Positions 25,746 through 34,868 of a DNA stretch of 64,000 nt are shown in pieces (the first letter of the stretch is position 1; every line of letters begins with the position of its first letter). The notes beneath the pieces were generated by a model. It had not been told where the DNA came from, searched no databases, and saw nothing but the letters and a program-made list of their open reading frames with translations. The stretch is from Streptomyces angustmyceticus (GTDB lineage: Bacteria; Actinomycetota; Actinomycetes; Streptomycetales; Streptomycetaceae): the NCBI RefSeq assembly GCF_019933235.1, contig NZ_CP082945.1:8052383-8116382 (forward strand), written 5' to 3'. A program made the translations under genes and the position numbers.

Positions 25746-26579
25746 TCAGCGCAGTCCGGCGAAGAGATCGTTCTCGGGTACGGCCGCGCCGGTGGGGTCC
25801 TGGACACGCAGGAAGGTCTCCATGCCCATCAACTCGCCGAACCTCTCCTTGCCCATCTTGAGGAAGAAGATGTTCTCGCCCTGGCTGGCGTGTGCGGCCA
25901 GGGCGTCGAACTTCTGGCCGCTGAACGCGGTGGTGTCCACCCACGTGGTGATCTCATCGTCGGGCAGGCCGATCTCGGCCATCGCGGCGGCCTCGGCGGG
26001 ATCCGGCTCCGGCATGTCCGCATCGAGCTCGCGCATGATCTCCCCGAACCGCTGCATCCCCGAGCGGGGCATCGTCGTCCAGTACACCTTCGGTGTCAGC
26101 GAGGCCATCTCCAGCGCCGCCATCGTGATGCGGTGGGCCTGGATGTGGTCGGGGTGGCCGTAGAAGCCGTTCTCGTCGTAGGTGACGACGACATCGGGGC
26201 GGTAGTGCCGCATGAGCTCCGCGAGTCGGGCGGCGCTTTCCTCCACGGGGGTCTGCCAGAAGGAACCAGGGGCGTCGTTGCTCGGCCAGCCCATCATCCC
26301 GGAGTCGGCATAGTCCAGCATTTCCAGATCGCTGATCTTGAGGGCTTCGCAGCTCGCCTCCAGTTCTTGGCGACGCATCGAGGCGACGGCCGCGGGATCG
26401 TGCTCGGGGTCGCCCGGCTTGGCACCCCCTGGCCCGTCACCGCACCCGCCGTCGGTACACGTCACGAGAACCGTGCGGATGCCCTCCGCCGCGTACCGCG
26501 CGAGGACCCCTCCGGTTCCGGTGGCCTCGTCGTCGGGGTGGGCATGCACCGCCATGAGCGTCAAGGGCCGGTCAGTCAT
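25746..26579 (-). CDS. PIG-L family zinc deacetylase (Mca/MshB-like)
   Basis: 277 residues from an ATG with AGGAGGA upstream. Zinc-site motifs are VHAHPDDEATGTGG near the start and FYGHPDHIQAH near residue 140. The size and the pattern PVEESAARLAELMRHYRPDVVVT fit mycothiol S-conjugate amidase and GlcNAc-Ins deacetylase relatives. Streptomyces carry several such paralogues, some acting on mycothiol and others in secondary metabolism, so the substrate is left open. Confidence 0.9.
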   Translation of the reverse strand: MTDRPLTLMAVHAHPDDEATGTGGVLARYAAEGIRTVLVTCTDGGCGDGPGGAKPGDPEHDPAAVASMRRQELEASCEALKISDLEMLDYADSGMMGWPSNDAPGSFWQTPVEESAARLAELMRHYRPDVVVTYDENGFYGHPDHIQAHRITMAALEMASLTPKVYWTTMPRSGMQRFGEIMRELDADMPEPDPAEAAAMAEIGLPDDEITTWVDTTAFSGQKFDALAAHASQGENIFFLKMGKERFGELMGMETFLRVQDPTGAAVPENDLFAGLR

Positions 26580-26918
26580 GAACAAGTCCTCCTGCGGAAA
26601 TGCTTCCTGGTCAGAGCGCGCGGCGGGTGTACCGCGATCCCGGGGCTCCGGATCCTTTCGGGGCGAATGATCTTGTTCGCGCCGAGCGTCGCCGGTCCCT
26701 CGGTCGATGCAACAGCGCCGGCGTGACGGTGATTCCCAGCGGGTCGCGGCTACGGGCCTGGCGGCAGAGGGGCGGCCGCCGCGTACGGCACTGAGCACCC
26801 GCCCCGGGAAACGGACATGGCCACCCCGAAGCCTTTGACGACCGTGCCACCACGCTTCCGGCGCACGTCCGACGGCCCACGCCCGACGGTCCACGTCCGA
26901 CCGCCGCGCCGCGCGGGC
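26580..26918. other. intergenic region
   Basis: 339 bases upstream of the PIG-L gene and downstream of the DUF2071 gene, both on the minus strand. It probably holds the PIG-L promoter. No structure or gene was identified. Confidence 0.5.
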
Positions 26919-27683
26919 TCAGGGGGTGGGCAGGCCGCCCGGGCGGGCCGGGCGGCCGAAGCGGACCGGCACGCCGGGGGAGTACAGCACGCTCACCGGA
27001 GGGCCGGCCGGCGACGGCAGCCCGGCGGCGGTCACCAACTCGTCCTCGCAGTGCAGGAGATCGGCCCGATGCAGCGGCCAGCGCGGGTGGGTGTTGGGCA
27101 GATACACCGGCCGTCCGAAGAAGGCGTTGTGCATGCCCCAGCGGGCGGTCAGGAAGTGTTCGAGGGCGGTCGGCTCCTCGATCCGCTCGCCGATGCGCAC
27201 CGCGATCCGGCAGCGTGCCCCGCGCGGCCCTGGCCAGCGTCGGCTGCTGGTGTAGCTGATGGTGTCCGCGTCACGGTGGATCGCCATCCCGGCCCACACG
27301 TAGGGCATCCGGAAGGCGCTGCGGGCGACGGCCACCGGCAGCAGCCGCGAGGCCTCCAGCGAGAGGAACACCACGCCGCGCCGGCCGTGCCGGTCCACGG
27401 AGTAGAGCCGCACGTTGGTCTCCGGAAAGGTGCCGAGGTACGGGATGCCCGGCATCCTCCACCAGCCCACCCGGTGCATCCGGAACGCCACCAGGCCGAT
27501 GTAGGTGAGCCCGTCATGGGTGTCCGGCACGGTCCCGGCCGGCAGCAGCGGCGCCACGTCCGCGGGGTCGGCGGCCCAGTGCAGGAACGACAGGTCGAGC
27601 CAGGACTGGGTGAGCAGCGTGTCCGGAACCTCGCGCGCCGGATCGGGTGTTATCGGCTCCGCGGGGGCAGGGGAGAGCGACAT
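26919..27683 (-). CDS. DUF2071 (YqjF-like) family protein
   Basis: About 254 residues. The N-terminal part TLLTQSWLDLSFLHWAAD and later ADVAPLLPAGTVPDTHDGL, FPETNVRLYSVDRHGRRGV and FLTARWGMHNAFFGRPVYLP follow the DUF2071 pattern of acetoacetate-decarboxylase-like fold proteins. Their role is not established. ATG 27683 is taken; a GTG at 27701 is in frame. It lies 87 bases after the end of the carboxylesterase gene, on the same strand. Confidence 0.85.
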   Translation of the reverse strand: MSLSPAPAEPITPDPAREVPDTLLTQSWLDLSFLHWAADPADVAPLLPAGTVPDTHDGLTYIGLVAFRMHRVGWWRMPGIPYLGTFPETNVRLYSVDRHGRRGVVFLSLEASRLLPVAVARSAFRMPYVWAGMAIHRDADTISYTSSRRWPGPRGARCRIAVRIGERIEEPTALEHFLTARWGMHNAFFGRPVYLPNTHPRWPLHRADLLHCEDELVTAAGLPSPAGPPVSVLYSPGVPVRFGRPARPGGLPTP

Positions 27684-27770
27684 CGGGTCAGCCTCGCACA
27701 CCTCTGCGACCGTCGTCGCCAGAGACCCTTCGGCGGCTGCGAGGCAGTCCCGACGGGTCGGCGGAAGCCG

Positions 27771-29198
27771 CTATGCGGGGGCGTCGCCTTCCCAGATCTG
27801 CCGGGAGGCTTCCAGCGGGTAGAGGGTGTCGGAGGGTGGGAGGTTCCACACTCTGGTGGTCGGCTCTTCCAGGGTGAAGCGCGGCCAGCCCGGGTCGCCG
27901 GCCGCGGCGAACGAGGTCCAGGCAGCGCGCAGCCGGCCGGACAGGCCGGCGAAGTCGGCGGGCGGCGGTGCACCCAGAAAGCGGGCGGCAAAGCGGCTGG
28001 TGGCGTTGCCGAAGGTGAACGGGACGTCGATGCCGTGGGCGGCGCCCAGAGTGGGGCCGTGCCAGGTGAAGTCGTACAGCCAGGTGCGGCCGCCCGCGCG
28101 GGCGTGGGCCCGGGCGACCCGGGTGGTCGGCATCCGTACGAGGGCGTCGGACAGCACGACCGTGAACAGGTCGGTGTCGGTGAGCCCGGGGTGGGCCCGG
28201 CGGTAGGCGGGGGCCGCCTCCTTGCCCAGGCCGACCGCCTCGGCGACCAGCTCCAGGTCGACTCCCGTCGCGGGGGCCGGGCCCTGGCCCCGGTACTCCT
28301 CGTGGGTGAAGCCGCAGATCAGGTCGACGTCGCGGCCCGCGCCGGTGTCGAGGGCGGCCCAGGGCTGCCCGGTCACCAGGTCGCCGTCGATGACGGGGCC
28401 GAAAGCGCTGAACCCGTCCTCGCGAGTCCGCAGCGGGGCGTCCTGGAGCGCCAGAAGCGCCTCGGGCGGCAGGCCGGCCAGCCCGTCCCACGTCGCCGGG
28501 ACACCGGCGGCCCGCGCGATCGTGGCAGTGATCGTCTCTGCCTCGGTGTGGGTGCGGACCCCCGCCGGGATGCTCTGGGCGATCGCCCGCCGGAACAGGC
28601 CCCGCGCCGCGGGCGCGGCCATGAGCAGGGCGGCGGAGGCGGCGCCGGCGGACTGTCCGAACACGGTCACGTTGCCGCTGTCGCCGCCGAACGCGCCGAT
28701 GTTGTCCCGCACCCATTGGAGGGCGGCGATCTGGTCGTGCAGCCCACGGTTGTCCGGCACGCCGGGCAGGTGCCCGAACCCTTCAAAGCCGACCCGGTAG
28801 TTGAAGGTCACCACGACGACCCCGGAGCCGGCGAGCGTGCCGGCGTCGTAGTGGGGCATGCTCGCCGAGCCGTGCTTCCACAGGCCCCTGTAGATCCACA
28901 CCATGACCGGCAAGCCGGCCGCACCGGGGTCCGGGGTCCACACGTTCACCGTCAGACAGTCCAGCCCGTCGCCCGGCCGCCACATGGCCGGGGCGCCGGG
29001 CGCCGGGGCCGACTGCGGGGGCGCGGCCCCAAAGGCGAGAGCGTCGCGGACTCCGTCCCACGCCGCAGGCGCAGTGGGGGGCCGGAACCTCAGCGGAGCC
29101 TCGGGCGGCGCGGCGAAAGGGATCCCCCGGAAGCACGAGATCCCGTCCCGGCCGGCCCCGCGCACCTTCCCCGCGGACGTCACCACCACCGGATTCAT
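27771..29198 (-). CDS. type B carboxylesterase
   Basis: About 475 residues from ATG 29198, which has GAGGAGGG upstream. Typical parts: GIPFAAPPEAPLRFRPP, DCLTVNVWTP, the nucleophile elbow TVFGQSAGAAS (Gln instead of the usual Glu before Ser) and GGDSGNVT. It hydrolyses esters, probably in the cytoplasm because no signal peptide is seen. The frame stays open upstream through a 19-base tandem repeat, but the start is fixed by the ribosome site and the family N terminus. Confidence 0.9.
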   Translation of the reverse strand: MNPVVVTSAGKVRGAGRDGISCFRGIPFAAPPEAPLRFRPPTAPAAWDGVRDALAFGAAPPQSAPAPGAPAMWRPGDGLDCLTVNVWTPDPGAAGLPVMVWIYRGLWKHGSASMPHYDAGTLAGSGVVVVTFNYRVGFEGFGHLPGVPDNRGLHDQIAALQWVRDNIGAFGGDSGNVTVFGQSAGAASAALLMAAPAARGLFRRAIAQSIPAGVRTHTEAETITATIARAAGVPATWDGLAGLPPEALLALQDAPLRTREDGFSAFGPVIDGDLVTGQPWAALDTGAGRDVDLICGFTHEEYRGQGPAPATGVDLELVAEAVGLGKEAAPAYRRAHPGLTDTDLFTVVLSDALVRMPTTRVARAHARAGGRTWLYDFTWHGPTLGAAHGIDVPFTFGNATSRFAARFLGAPPPADFAGLSGRLRAAWTSFAAAGDPGWPRFTLEEPTTRVWNLPPSDTLYPLEASRQIWEGDAPA

Positions 29199-29203
29199 CC
29201 AGC

Positions 29204-29297
29204 CCTCCTCAACCAAGACGGGCCTCCTCAACCAAGACGAGCCTCTTCGGCCAAGCCAGCCCTCCTGGGCCAAGACGGGCCTCCCGGCCACGACAGG
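29204..29297 (-). repeat. five tandem ~19-bp units just upstream of the carboxylesterase start
   Basis: Units at 29204-29222, 29223-29241, 29242-29259, 29261-29279 and 29280-29297. The plus-strand form is CCTCCTCAACCAAGACGGG with drift. On the coding strand each unit begins with a GAGGAGG-like ribosome-site sequence. The first unit supplies the actual ribosome site. The array may be a regulatory or decoy site series. Confidence 0.8.
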
Positions 29298-29383
29298 CCG
29301 GCCCGATTCTATGGATGGGGATGCCGGCCGGCCTCATACGCCTCGCTCGGAACCGGCGCGCCGGGTGGGGGCGAGGGGGCTGC

Positions 29384-30004
29384 TCAGTCCTTGACGATCC
29401 CGCGCGGCGGCATCCAGTGGTGAACCGTGAAATCGCCCTTCTCCAGGGTCTCGAACGGAGCGGAACCCAAACATGCGCCGACGCTGTTCTCCGGCAGACC
29501 GTCCATGGCCCAGCTGTAGCCCAGCCGGTCCCTCTTGCCGTCGTCCAGCACGGTGAAGCCGAACCGCTTGCCCTTCAGATCACCGATCTCCGGCATGCCC
29601 GGCGCGCTCTGGAAATGCGACTCCTCCACGATCCCGGTGGCGACGGCCACCGGACCGCCGGTCACCAGACAGTCGATACGGCCCTTGAAGTAGCCGCCCC
29701 ACTGCTTGCCGACGTGATGGCTGGCGTAGAAGGTGCCGCGCGCCTTCTCGCCGAACCCATGCGCGTCAAAGGCGAAGTGGACGTTGTCGCCCGGCTGACG
29801 CTTGAGCTTCGCCGACCCCTTGAGCAGCGGTTCGTCGACGGTGCGCCGGGCGGTATGTGCCCCGGCCTCGGCGGGGGCTCCGGCAGTGGCCCCGGCCGCG
29901 GTGGCCGCGCCCATGGTGCCCAGGGCGAGTGCGGTCGCCGCGCCGACGACGAGGGTCGTGGCGGTGACGAGAAAAGAGCGGCGCCGGACGGGGGTGCGGA
30001 GCAT
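29384..30004 (-). CDS. Tat-exported protein of unknown function
   Basis: About 206 residues from ATG 30004 with GGAGG upstream. The N terminus RTPVRRRSFLVTATTLVVGA has a twin-arginine motif and a hydrophobic core with an Ala-rich cleavage area, so export by the Tat route is likely. The mature part begins with a beta-rich pattern (NVHFAFDAHGFGEKARGTF, YFKGRIDCLVTGGPVAVATG) and carries two cysteines. No known domain was recognised. Similar secreted proteins are found in streptomycetes without a set role. Confidence 0.82.
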   Translation of the reverse strand: MLRTPVRRRSFLVTATTLVVGAATALALGTMGAATAAGATAGAPAEAGAHTARRTVDEPLLKGSAKLKRQPGDNVHFAFDAHGFGEKARGTFYASHHVGKQWGGYFKGRIDCLVTGGPVAVATGIVEESHFQSAPGMPEIGDLKGKRFGFTVLDDGKRDRLGYSWAMDGLPENSVGACLGSAPFETLEKGDFTVHHWMPPRGIVKD

Positions 30005-30560
30005 GGCTTCCTCCAACGGGAAGGGCGTCGAGCGGACCGTCATCGGGCCCGTCGGCCGGGAACCTCCCGGCCACTCACCACGGTGCCGCCCGCACCCGCA
30101 TCACCACGTCAGACCACAGGCCGGTGCGCCTCCGCCGCCCGGCGGAAGGAGGGACGGTACGCCAGGCCGATGCGAGGGGAGCCCGACCTGCGGTGTCCAC
30201 GCACGACTACTTCCCTCTGAAGTGGCCGTTCGGCGGCCAGTCCCTCAGGCCGGACGGCGCACCCACCCGGCCACCTACCTCAGTCCGGTCGGGCGGTGAC
30301 CGAGGGGTTTCTGATCTTCCCTGCTTACGGCACCACTTGGGGCGAGGATGTCGGAGTACCTCGTTCCCGAACGGTCGTCGTCGGTGCCGCCGGCCGTGGT
30401 GACGCCGACCTGTCCGCAACCCACTGCTCGACCAGCGACTTCACGCCGAGGGCGATCTCCGCACGGTGCGACACAAGTACGATGCCAACCAACGGTGCCA
30501 TGAACGAAAAGCCTACGAGTCGGAACGCCGTTCATCAATACCGAACAGGGAGTTGCTTCC
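30005..30560. other. divergent intergenic region with inverted repeat near IclR gene
   Basis: 556 bases between the Tat protein and the IclR gene. ATGAACG (30500-30506) and CGTTCAT (30529-30535) form a 7-base inverted repeat 25 bases before the IclR start, a possible autoregulatory site. The rest shows no gene. Confidence 0.45.
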
Positions 30561-31337
30561 ATGGTCCAGGCGGTGCACAGGGCGATGCACGTTCTCCGGG
30601 AGCTCGCCACGGCGACACCGCGACTGGGCGTGACGGAACTGGCCGACCGCATCGGTGTCGCCAAGCCCACCGTGCACGCCCTGCTCCGCACCCTGGAGGC
30701 GGAGGGGATGGTCGTCCAGGACCGCGAGACCGGCAAGTACCAATTGGGCCCCGGACTGGTGGTCCTCGGCAACGCCTACCTGGACTCGCACGAACTGCGC
30801 ACCCGCGCGGTGACCTGGGCCGATCTGCTGGCCACCCAGACCGGTGCCGCCGTGTGGGTCGGGGTCTTCACGGACCGTCACATCCTCGTCGTCCACCATG
30901 CGTTCCGTCCCGGCGGTTCGGTGCAGGTGCTGGAGACGGGGGCCAGTCTGCCCTGGAACACCTGCGCCCTGGGCAAGGCCATCGCGGCCTTCCTGCCCTC
31001 CGAACGCCGCGCGGAACTGCTGGCGGGCGAGCTGCTCCGGGTCACCGGTGCCAGCATCGACGATCCCGCACGGCTCGTGGCGCAGTTGGACCGGGTGCGT
31101 GAGACCGGTTACGCGCTGGACGACCAGGAGCTGACCTTGGGGGACGCCGGCATCGCGGCCCCCGTCTTCGACCGCTCCGGCGAAGTCGTGGGCGGCCTCG
31201 GCCTGGTGGGCCCGGTCGAGCGACTGCTCGCCGACAGCGCACGTCAGGAGTGTGCCATCGCGGTGCGCGAAGTCGCCCGCAGCCTGTCGCGGGATCTCGG
31301 CGCGCCACGTGACGCGGGTCTGCGCGCCAGCAGCTGA
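30561..31337 (+). CDS. IclR-family transcriptional regulator (GylR-like)
   Basis: 258 residues: an N-terminal winged helix (GVTELADRIGVAKPTVHALL) and a C-terminal IclR effector domain (SLPWNTCALGKAIAAFLP, RETGYALDDQELTLGDAGIA). The overall form is that of GylR and related regulators of glycerol use. The ATG has CAGGGAG upstream. A dihydroxyacetone-kinase subunit gene follows 394 bases later, which supports control of a C3 pathway. Effector is unknown. Confidence 0.92.
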   Translation: MVQAVHRAMHVLRELATATPRLGVTELADRIGVAKPTVHALLRTLEAEGMVVQDRETGKYQLGPGLVVLGNAYLDSHELRTRAVTWADLLATQTGAAVWVGVFTDRHILVVHHAFRPGGSVQVLETGASLPWNTCALGKAIAAFLPSERRAELLAGELLRVTGASIDDPARLVAQLDRVRETGYALDDQELTLGDAGIAAPVFDRSGEVVGGLGLVGPVERLLADSARQECAIAVREVARSLSRDLGAPRDAGLRASS

Positions 31338-31730
31338 CTCCCCTCGGGGCCTCCCGATGTGAGTGAACCTTCGTCAACTCCGCTGTGTCACTGGTGGATT
31401 CGACAAGATCTGCCGCCTGCCGACCCTCTGGGCAAGAAGTCCTTGACGGGGCCGGGGTCGGTGGGTTTTGCTTCCTGTGGTCATTCGGCAATGCCGAACA
31501 GCTTTCGGAAACTGCCGGTGACCCGACCTACCGTTCAAGGCTGCGATCACGGGGGAGTGAAGGGAGCGCCTGCCATGCGGAAGTCAGCGAGGAAGCCCGT
31601 CAAGTTACCCGAGCACCCGGCTTCGTGCCCGGCGTCGGGTACGTTCCCGCCGCGCACCCCCGTCGTGCGTCACTCCCGTCAACACCCTTGGTTGCACAGC
31701 CTTGTTGGAGTACCAACCGAAGGAGTACCG
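31338..31730. other. leader region of dhaL-like gene
   Basis: 393 bases upstream of the DhaL gene. It holds a perfect 7-1-7 palindrome at 31484-31498 (listed separately). An open frame runs in from 31359, but no family match and no ribosome site support an extended protein. Confidence 0.5.
31484..31498. promoter_or_regulatory. TTCGGCA-A-TGCCGAA palindrome, candidate IclR operator
   Basis: A perfect 7-1-7 inverted repeat about 230 bases before the DhaL start and 150 after the IclR gene. A second small palindrome TTTCGGAAA follows at about 31502. Size and symmetry suit IclR-family binding; linkage to the adjacent regulator is inferred. Confidence 0.5.
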
Positions 31731-32396
31731 GTGGATGTTTCGCTCACCCGTGACTGGGTGCAGAACATCGCCTCGGCCATGAGCCGGAACCAGGACCACC
31801 TCACCACACTGGATTCGGCCATCGGGGACGGCGACCACGGGGCCAACATGGCCCGTGGTTTCGGCGCGGTGCGCGCCGTCCTCGACGACGCGTCACGGCC
31901 CGCCGCCTCGGTCGACGAGATCCTCGTGGCGGCGGGAAAGACCCTGATGTCCGTGGTCGGCGGCGCCTCCGGTCCCCTGTTCGGCAGTGCTTTCCGGGCC
32001 CTCGGCGAGGCCCTCGATACCGAAGCGGAGGTCGACACCCCGCGGTTCGCGGCGGGGCTCGCCGCGGCGCTCGACAAGCTCCAGCAACTGGGGGCGGCGG
32101 AGCCCGGCGACAAGACCATGATCGACGCGTACGCGCCCGCCGTCGCGGCCTTCCGTGACGCGGCGCAGTCCGGCGCCGACTTCCGCACGGCCGCACGTGC
32201 CGCGGCCGACGCGGCCGAAGCCGGTATGCGGGCCACCGTGCCGATGCAGGCCAGGAAGGGCCGCGCGTCGTATCTGGGACTGCGCAGCATCGGCCACCAG
32301 GACCCGGGCGCCACCTCGACCACCTATGTCTTCCGTGCCCTTGCCGAGGCGGCGGAAGCCGAGGCGGCAGAGCCCGGCCCAGGCAACCGTTTGTGA
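31731..32396 (+). CDS. dhaL: dihydroxyacetone kinase subunit DhaL (orphan)
   Basis: About 221 residues from GTG 31731 with AAGGAG 5 bases upstream. The nucleotide and metal site IGDGDHGANMARG, the stretch GGASGPLFGSAFRALGEAL, PGDKTMIDAYAPAV and RKGRASYLGLRSIGHQDPGA identify the ADP-binding DhaL subunit. Normally DhaL works with DhaK (substrate subunit) and DhaM or ATP. No DhaK gene is present in this window, so it either pairs with a distant DhaK or serves another substrate. Confidence 0.9.
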   Translation: MDVSLTRDWVQNIASAMSRNQDHLTTLDSAIGDGDHGANMARGFGAVRAVLDDASRPAASVDEILVAAGKTLMSVVGGASGPLFGSAFRALGEALDTEAEVDTPRFAAGLAAALDKLQQLGAAEPGDKTMIDAYAPAVAAFRDAAQSGADFRTAARAAADAAEAGMRATVPMQARKGRASYLGLRSIGHQDPGATSTTYVFRALAEAAEAEAAEPGPGNRL

Positions 32397-32589
32397 CCTG
32401 CGGGACTTCCGCCGCCCTGGCCGACTGCCCGCACGGCCTCTGATGACTACTCGACTCCTCTTGATTCTTCACCCGGGCCGGAGCTCTGCGGCCGTTTGCC
32501 CGCATCGTCGCCACGCCACGCCCGTGCCGGATTCCGGGTCGCTTCCGTAGCGCATCCGGTCACCTTTCTGAACGCGAGATTGGATCAAC

Positions 32590-33699
32590 GTGACTGTCCA
32601 TTCCGTCGACCATGTCGAGTTTTACGTCGGGGATGTCAACCAGGCATCTCACTACTACTGCGGTACCTACGGATTCCGGGTGGTGGCCGAGGCGGGGCCG
32701 CTCACCGGCCTGGCCGGAGCCCGCTCGCTGGTGCTGGCGCACGGCGGCGTCCGCCTGGTGCTGACCTCCGCCCTGCACGCCGACCACGCGGCCTCGCGGT
32801 TCGTCCGCAGGCACGGCGACGGGGTCCGCGATGTGGCCCTGCGGACGGACGACGCGGTCGGCGACTTCGAACGGGCGGTGGCGGCAGGGGCCGAGGTCGT
32901 CTCGGAACCGCAGACCTTCGAGGACCCCACCGGCCGGGTCACCCGGGCCACCATCGCCGCGACCAACGACCTGGTCCACAGCTTCGTGCAGCGTGACGAG
33001 CCGACAGGCGCGTTCCTGCCCAAGCGATACCGGCCCGTTGCCGCCGTAGCCGCGCCGGGACCCGAGCTGCTGCGCTCGGTCGACCACCTGGCCCTGTGCC
33101 TGCGCGCCGGTTCGCTGGAGACCATGGTCGACTTCTATCAGCGGGCGCTGGGGCTGCGGCACACCTACGACGAGTACATAGTCGTCGGTGGCCAGGCGAT
33201 GGCCTCGAAGGTCGTGCAGGACGAGACCCGGGGCGTCACCTTCACCATGGTGGAGCCGGACCCGGTCGGCGACCGCGGTCAGCTCAACGACTTCCTCGAC
33301 GGTTTCGACGGTCCCGGTGTCCAGCACGTGGCCTACGGCACGAACGACATCGTCCGGGCGGCCCGCGAACTGCGCGCGTCCGGCGTGGAGTTGCTGTCGA
33401 CCCCGGCCGGTTACTACTCCGCGCTGGCCGACCGGGGCATCGAGGTGGACATCGACACCGAGGTCCTGCAAGAACTGGGCCTGCTGGCCGACCGGGACGA
33501 ATGGGGCCAGCTGGTCCAGGTGTTCACCCGCTCCCCCTACGCCCGCCGTACGGTGTTCTTCGAGCTGATCCAGCGGCTCGAGGCGCGGACCTTCGGCAGC
33601 GGAAACATCAAGGCCCTCTACGAGGCCGTGGAGCGCGAGCGCGCCGATGGCCCGGATGCCGGCGTTCCGGTCGGCGCCGCGGCGAGGACCGAGGGGTGA
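32590..33699 (+). CDS. hmaS: 4-hydroxymandelate synthase
   Basis: 369 residues of the HPPD/HmaS family: two VOC domains with the iron ligands His in LRSVDHLALC and GVQHVAYGTND, and Glu in TVFFELIQRL. Local sequence is that of HmaS from glycopeptide producers rather than HPPD: YDEYIVVGGQAMASKVV and FGSGNIKALYEAVERER (HPPD ends with a GxGNFKALFEAIERE type). It turns 4-hydroxyphenylpyruvate into 4-hydroxymandelate, the first committed step to HPG. GTG start; the stop overlaps the next GTG. Confidence 0.85.
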   Translation: MTVHSVDHVEFYVGDVNQASHYYCGTYGFRVVAEAGPLTGLAGARSLVLAHGGVRLVLTSALHADHAASRFVRRHGDGVRDVALRTDDAVGDFERAVAAGAEVVSEPQTFEDPTGRVTRATIAATNDLVHSFVQRDEPTGAFLPKRYRPVAAVAAPGPELLRSVDHLALCLRAGSLETMVDFYQRALGLRHTYDEYIVVGGQAMASKVVQDETRGVTFTMVEPDPVGDRGQLNDFLDGFDGPGVQHVAYGTNDIVRAARELRASGVELLSTPAGYYSALADRGIEVDIDTEVLQELGLLADRDEWGQLVQVFTRSPYARRTVFFELIQRLEARTFGSGNIKALYEAVERERADGPDAGVPVGAAARTEG

Positions 33700-34868
33700 C
33701 CGCGCCGGTGGCCGGGCGGGCCGAACCGCACCATGCCCCGGAGGACTCGCCGCTGTCCCCCAAGGACTACGCGGCGGCGGCAAGTGCCCGGCTCGACCGG
33801 TCCGTATGGGACTACATCGCCGGTGGCAGCGGTGACGAGGTGACGCTGCGCGAGGACCGCGCGGCCTACGACCGTTACCGGCTGCGTCCGCGGGCTCTCG
33901 TCGACGTGTCCCACCTCGAGTTGGGCACCACACTGCTCGGCCGGCCGGTGTCGGTCCCCATCGGTATCGCGCCGATGGCCTACCACCGGCTGGTCCATGC
34001 GGACGGCGAGATCGCGACCGCCCGCGCGGCCGGTGCGGTGGGTGCGCTCACCATCACCAGCACCTTCGCGAGCAAGACGATCGAGGAGACCGCGCGGGCC
34101 GCGCCCGGCCCGCTGTGGCTGCAGCTGTATGTGATGCGCCGCAGAGAGGTCACCGAGTCCCTCGTGCGGCGGGCCGAAGCCGCCGGCTACCGGGCCCTGG
34201 TGATCACCGTCGACACCCCGCGGATGGCGCGCCGCGAGCGTGACCTGCGCAATGGGTTCAGCCTGCCGCCGTACGTCCGGCCGGCCAACCTGGACATCAG
34301 CCAACGGGCCGGACTGCACGAGGGCCGGTCCGGCAACTCCACCCTGGCCGAACACGCGGCGCTGCACCATGACGCCGCGTTCACCTGGGAGGACCTGGCC
34401 TGGTTGCGGTCGCTGACCGGTCTGCCGCTGGTGCTCAAGGGCGTACTCACCGCGCAGGACGCCCGGCGGGCGGCCGATCTCGGGGTGGCGGGGCTGATCG
34501 TCTCCACCCACGGTGGCCGTCAACTCGACGGCGTGATACCGGCGTTGGACGCGCTGCCCGAAGTGGTCGCCGCCGTGCCGCCCGAGTGCGAGGTCCTCGT
34601 CGACGGTGGCATCCGCCGCGGTACGGACGTGCTCAAGGCGCTGGCGCTCGGGGCCCGCGCCGTGCTGGTCGGCCGTCCCGTGCTCTGGGGCCTCGCCGTC
34701 GACGGCGCCGACGGTGTCGAACGGGTCCTGGCCACCCTCCGGGCGGAGCTGGAGGAAGCGATGGCACTGACCGGGCGTCCCCGCCTCGACACCATCACCC
34801 GGGACCTGCTCCACCCCTCCGCGGACCTTCCGTTCCACCCCACTTCGAACGACAAGGAAATGGCATGA
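33696..34868 (+). CDS. hmo: 4-hydroxymandelate oxidase (FMN alpha-hydroxy acid oxidase)
   Basis: About 390 residues, GTG overlapping the previous stop. FMN/alpha-hydroxy acid oxidase marks: VPIGIAPMAYHRLVH, ITSTFASKTIEE, VITVDTPRMARRERDLRN, LVLKGVLTAQDA and the active-site stretch STHGGRQLDG with catalytic histidine and arginine. In glycopeptide and CDA clusters this enzyme oxidises 4-hydroxymandelate to 4-hydroxyphenylglyoxylate. Its position right after hmaS supports that role. Confidence 0.88.
   Translation: MTAPVAGRAEPHHAPEDSPLSPKDYAAAASARLDRSVWDYIAGGSGDEVTLREDRAAYDRYRLRPRALVDVSHLELGTTLLGRPVSVPIGIAPMAYHRLVHADGEIATARAAGAVGALTITSTFASKTIEETARAAPGPLWLQLYVMRRREVTESLVRRAEAAGYRALVITVDTPRMARRERDLRNGFSLPPYVRPANLDISQRAGLHEGRSGNSTLAEHAALHHDAAFTWEDLAWLRSLTGLPLVLKGVLTAQDARRAADLGVAGLIVSTHGGRQLDGVIPALDALPEVVAAVPPECEVLVDGGIRRGTDVLKALALGARAVLVGRPVLWGLAVDGADGVERVLATLRAELEEAMALTGRPRLDTITRDLLHPSADLPFHPTSNDKEMA

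Noticed and set aside
32590..33699. Plain HPPD of tyrosine breakdown
   Set aside because: Local sequence and the neighbours hmo, hpgT and prephenate dehydrogenase favour 4-hydroxymandelate synthase.
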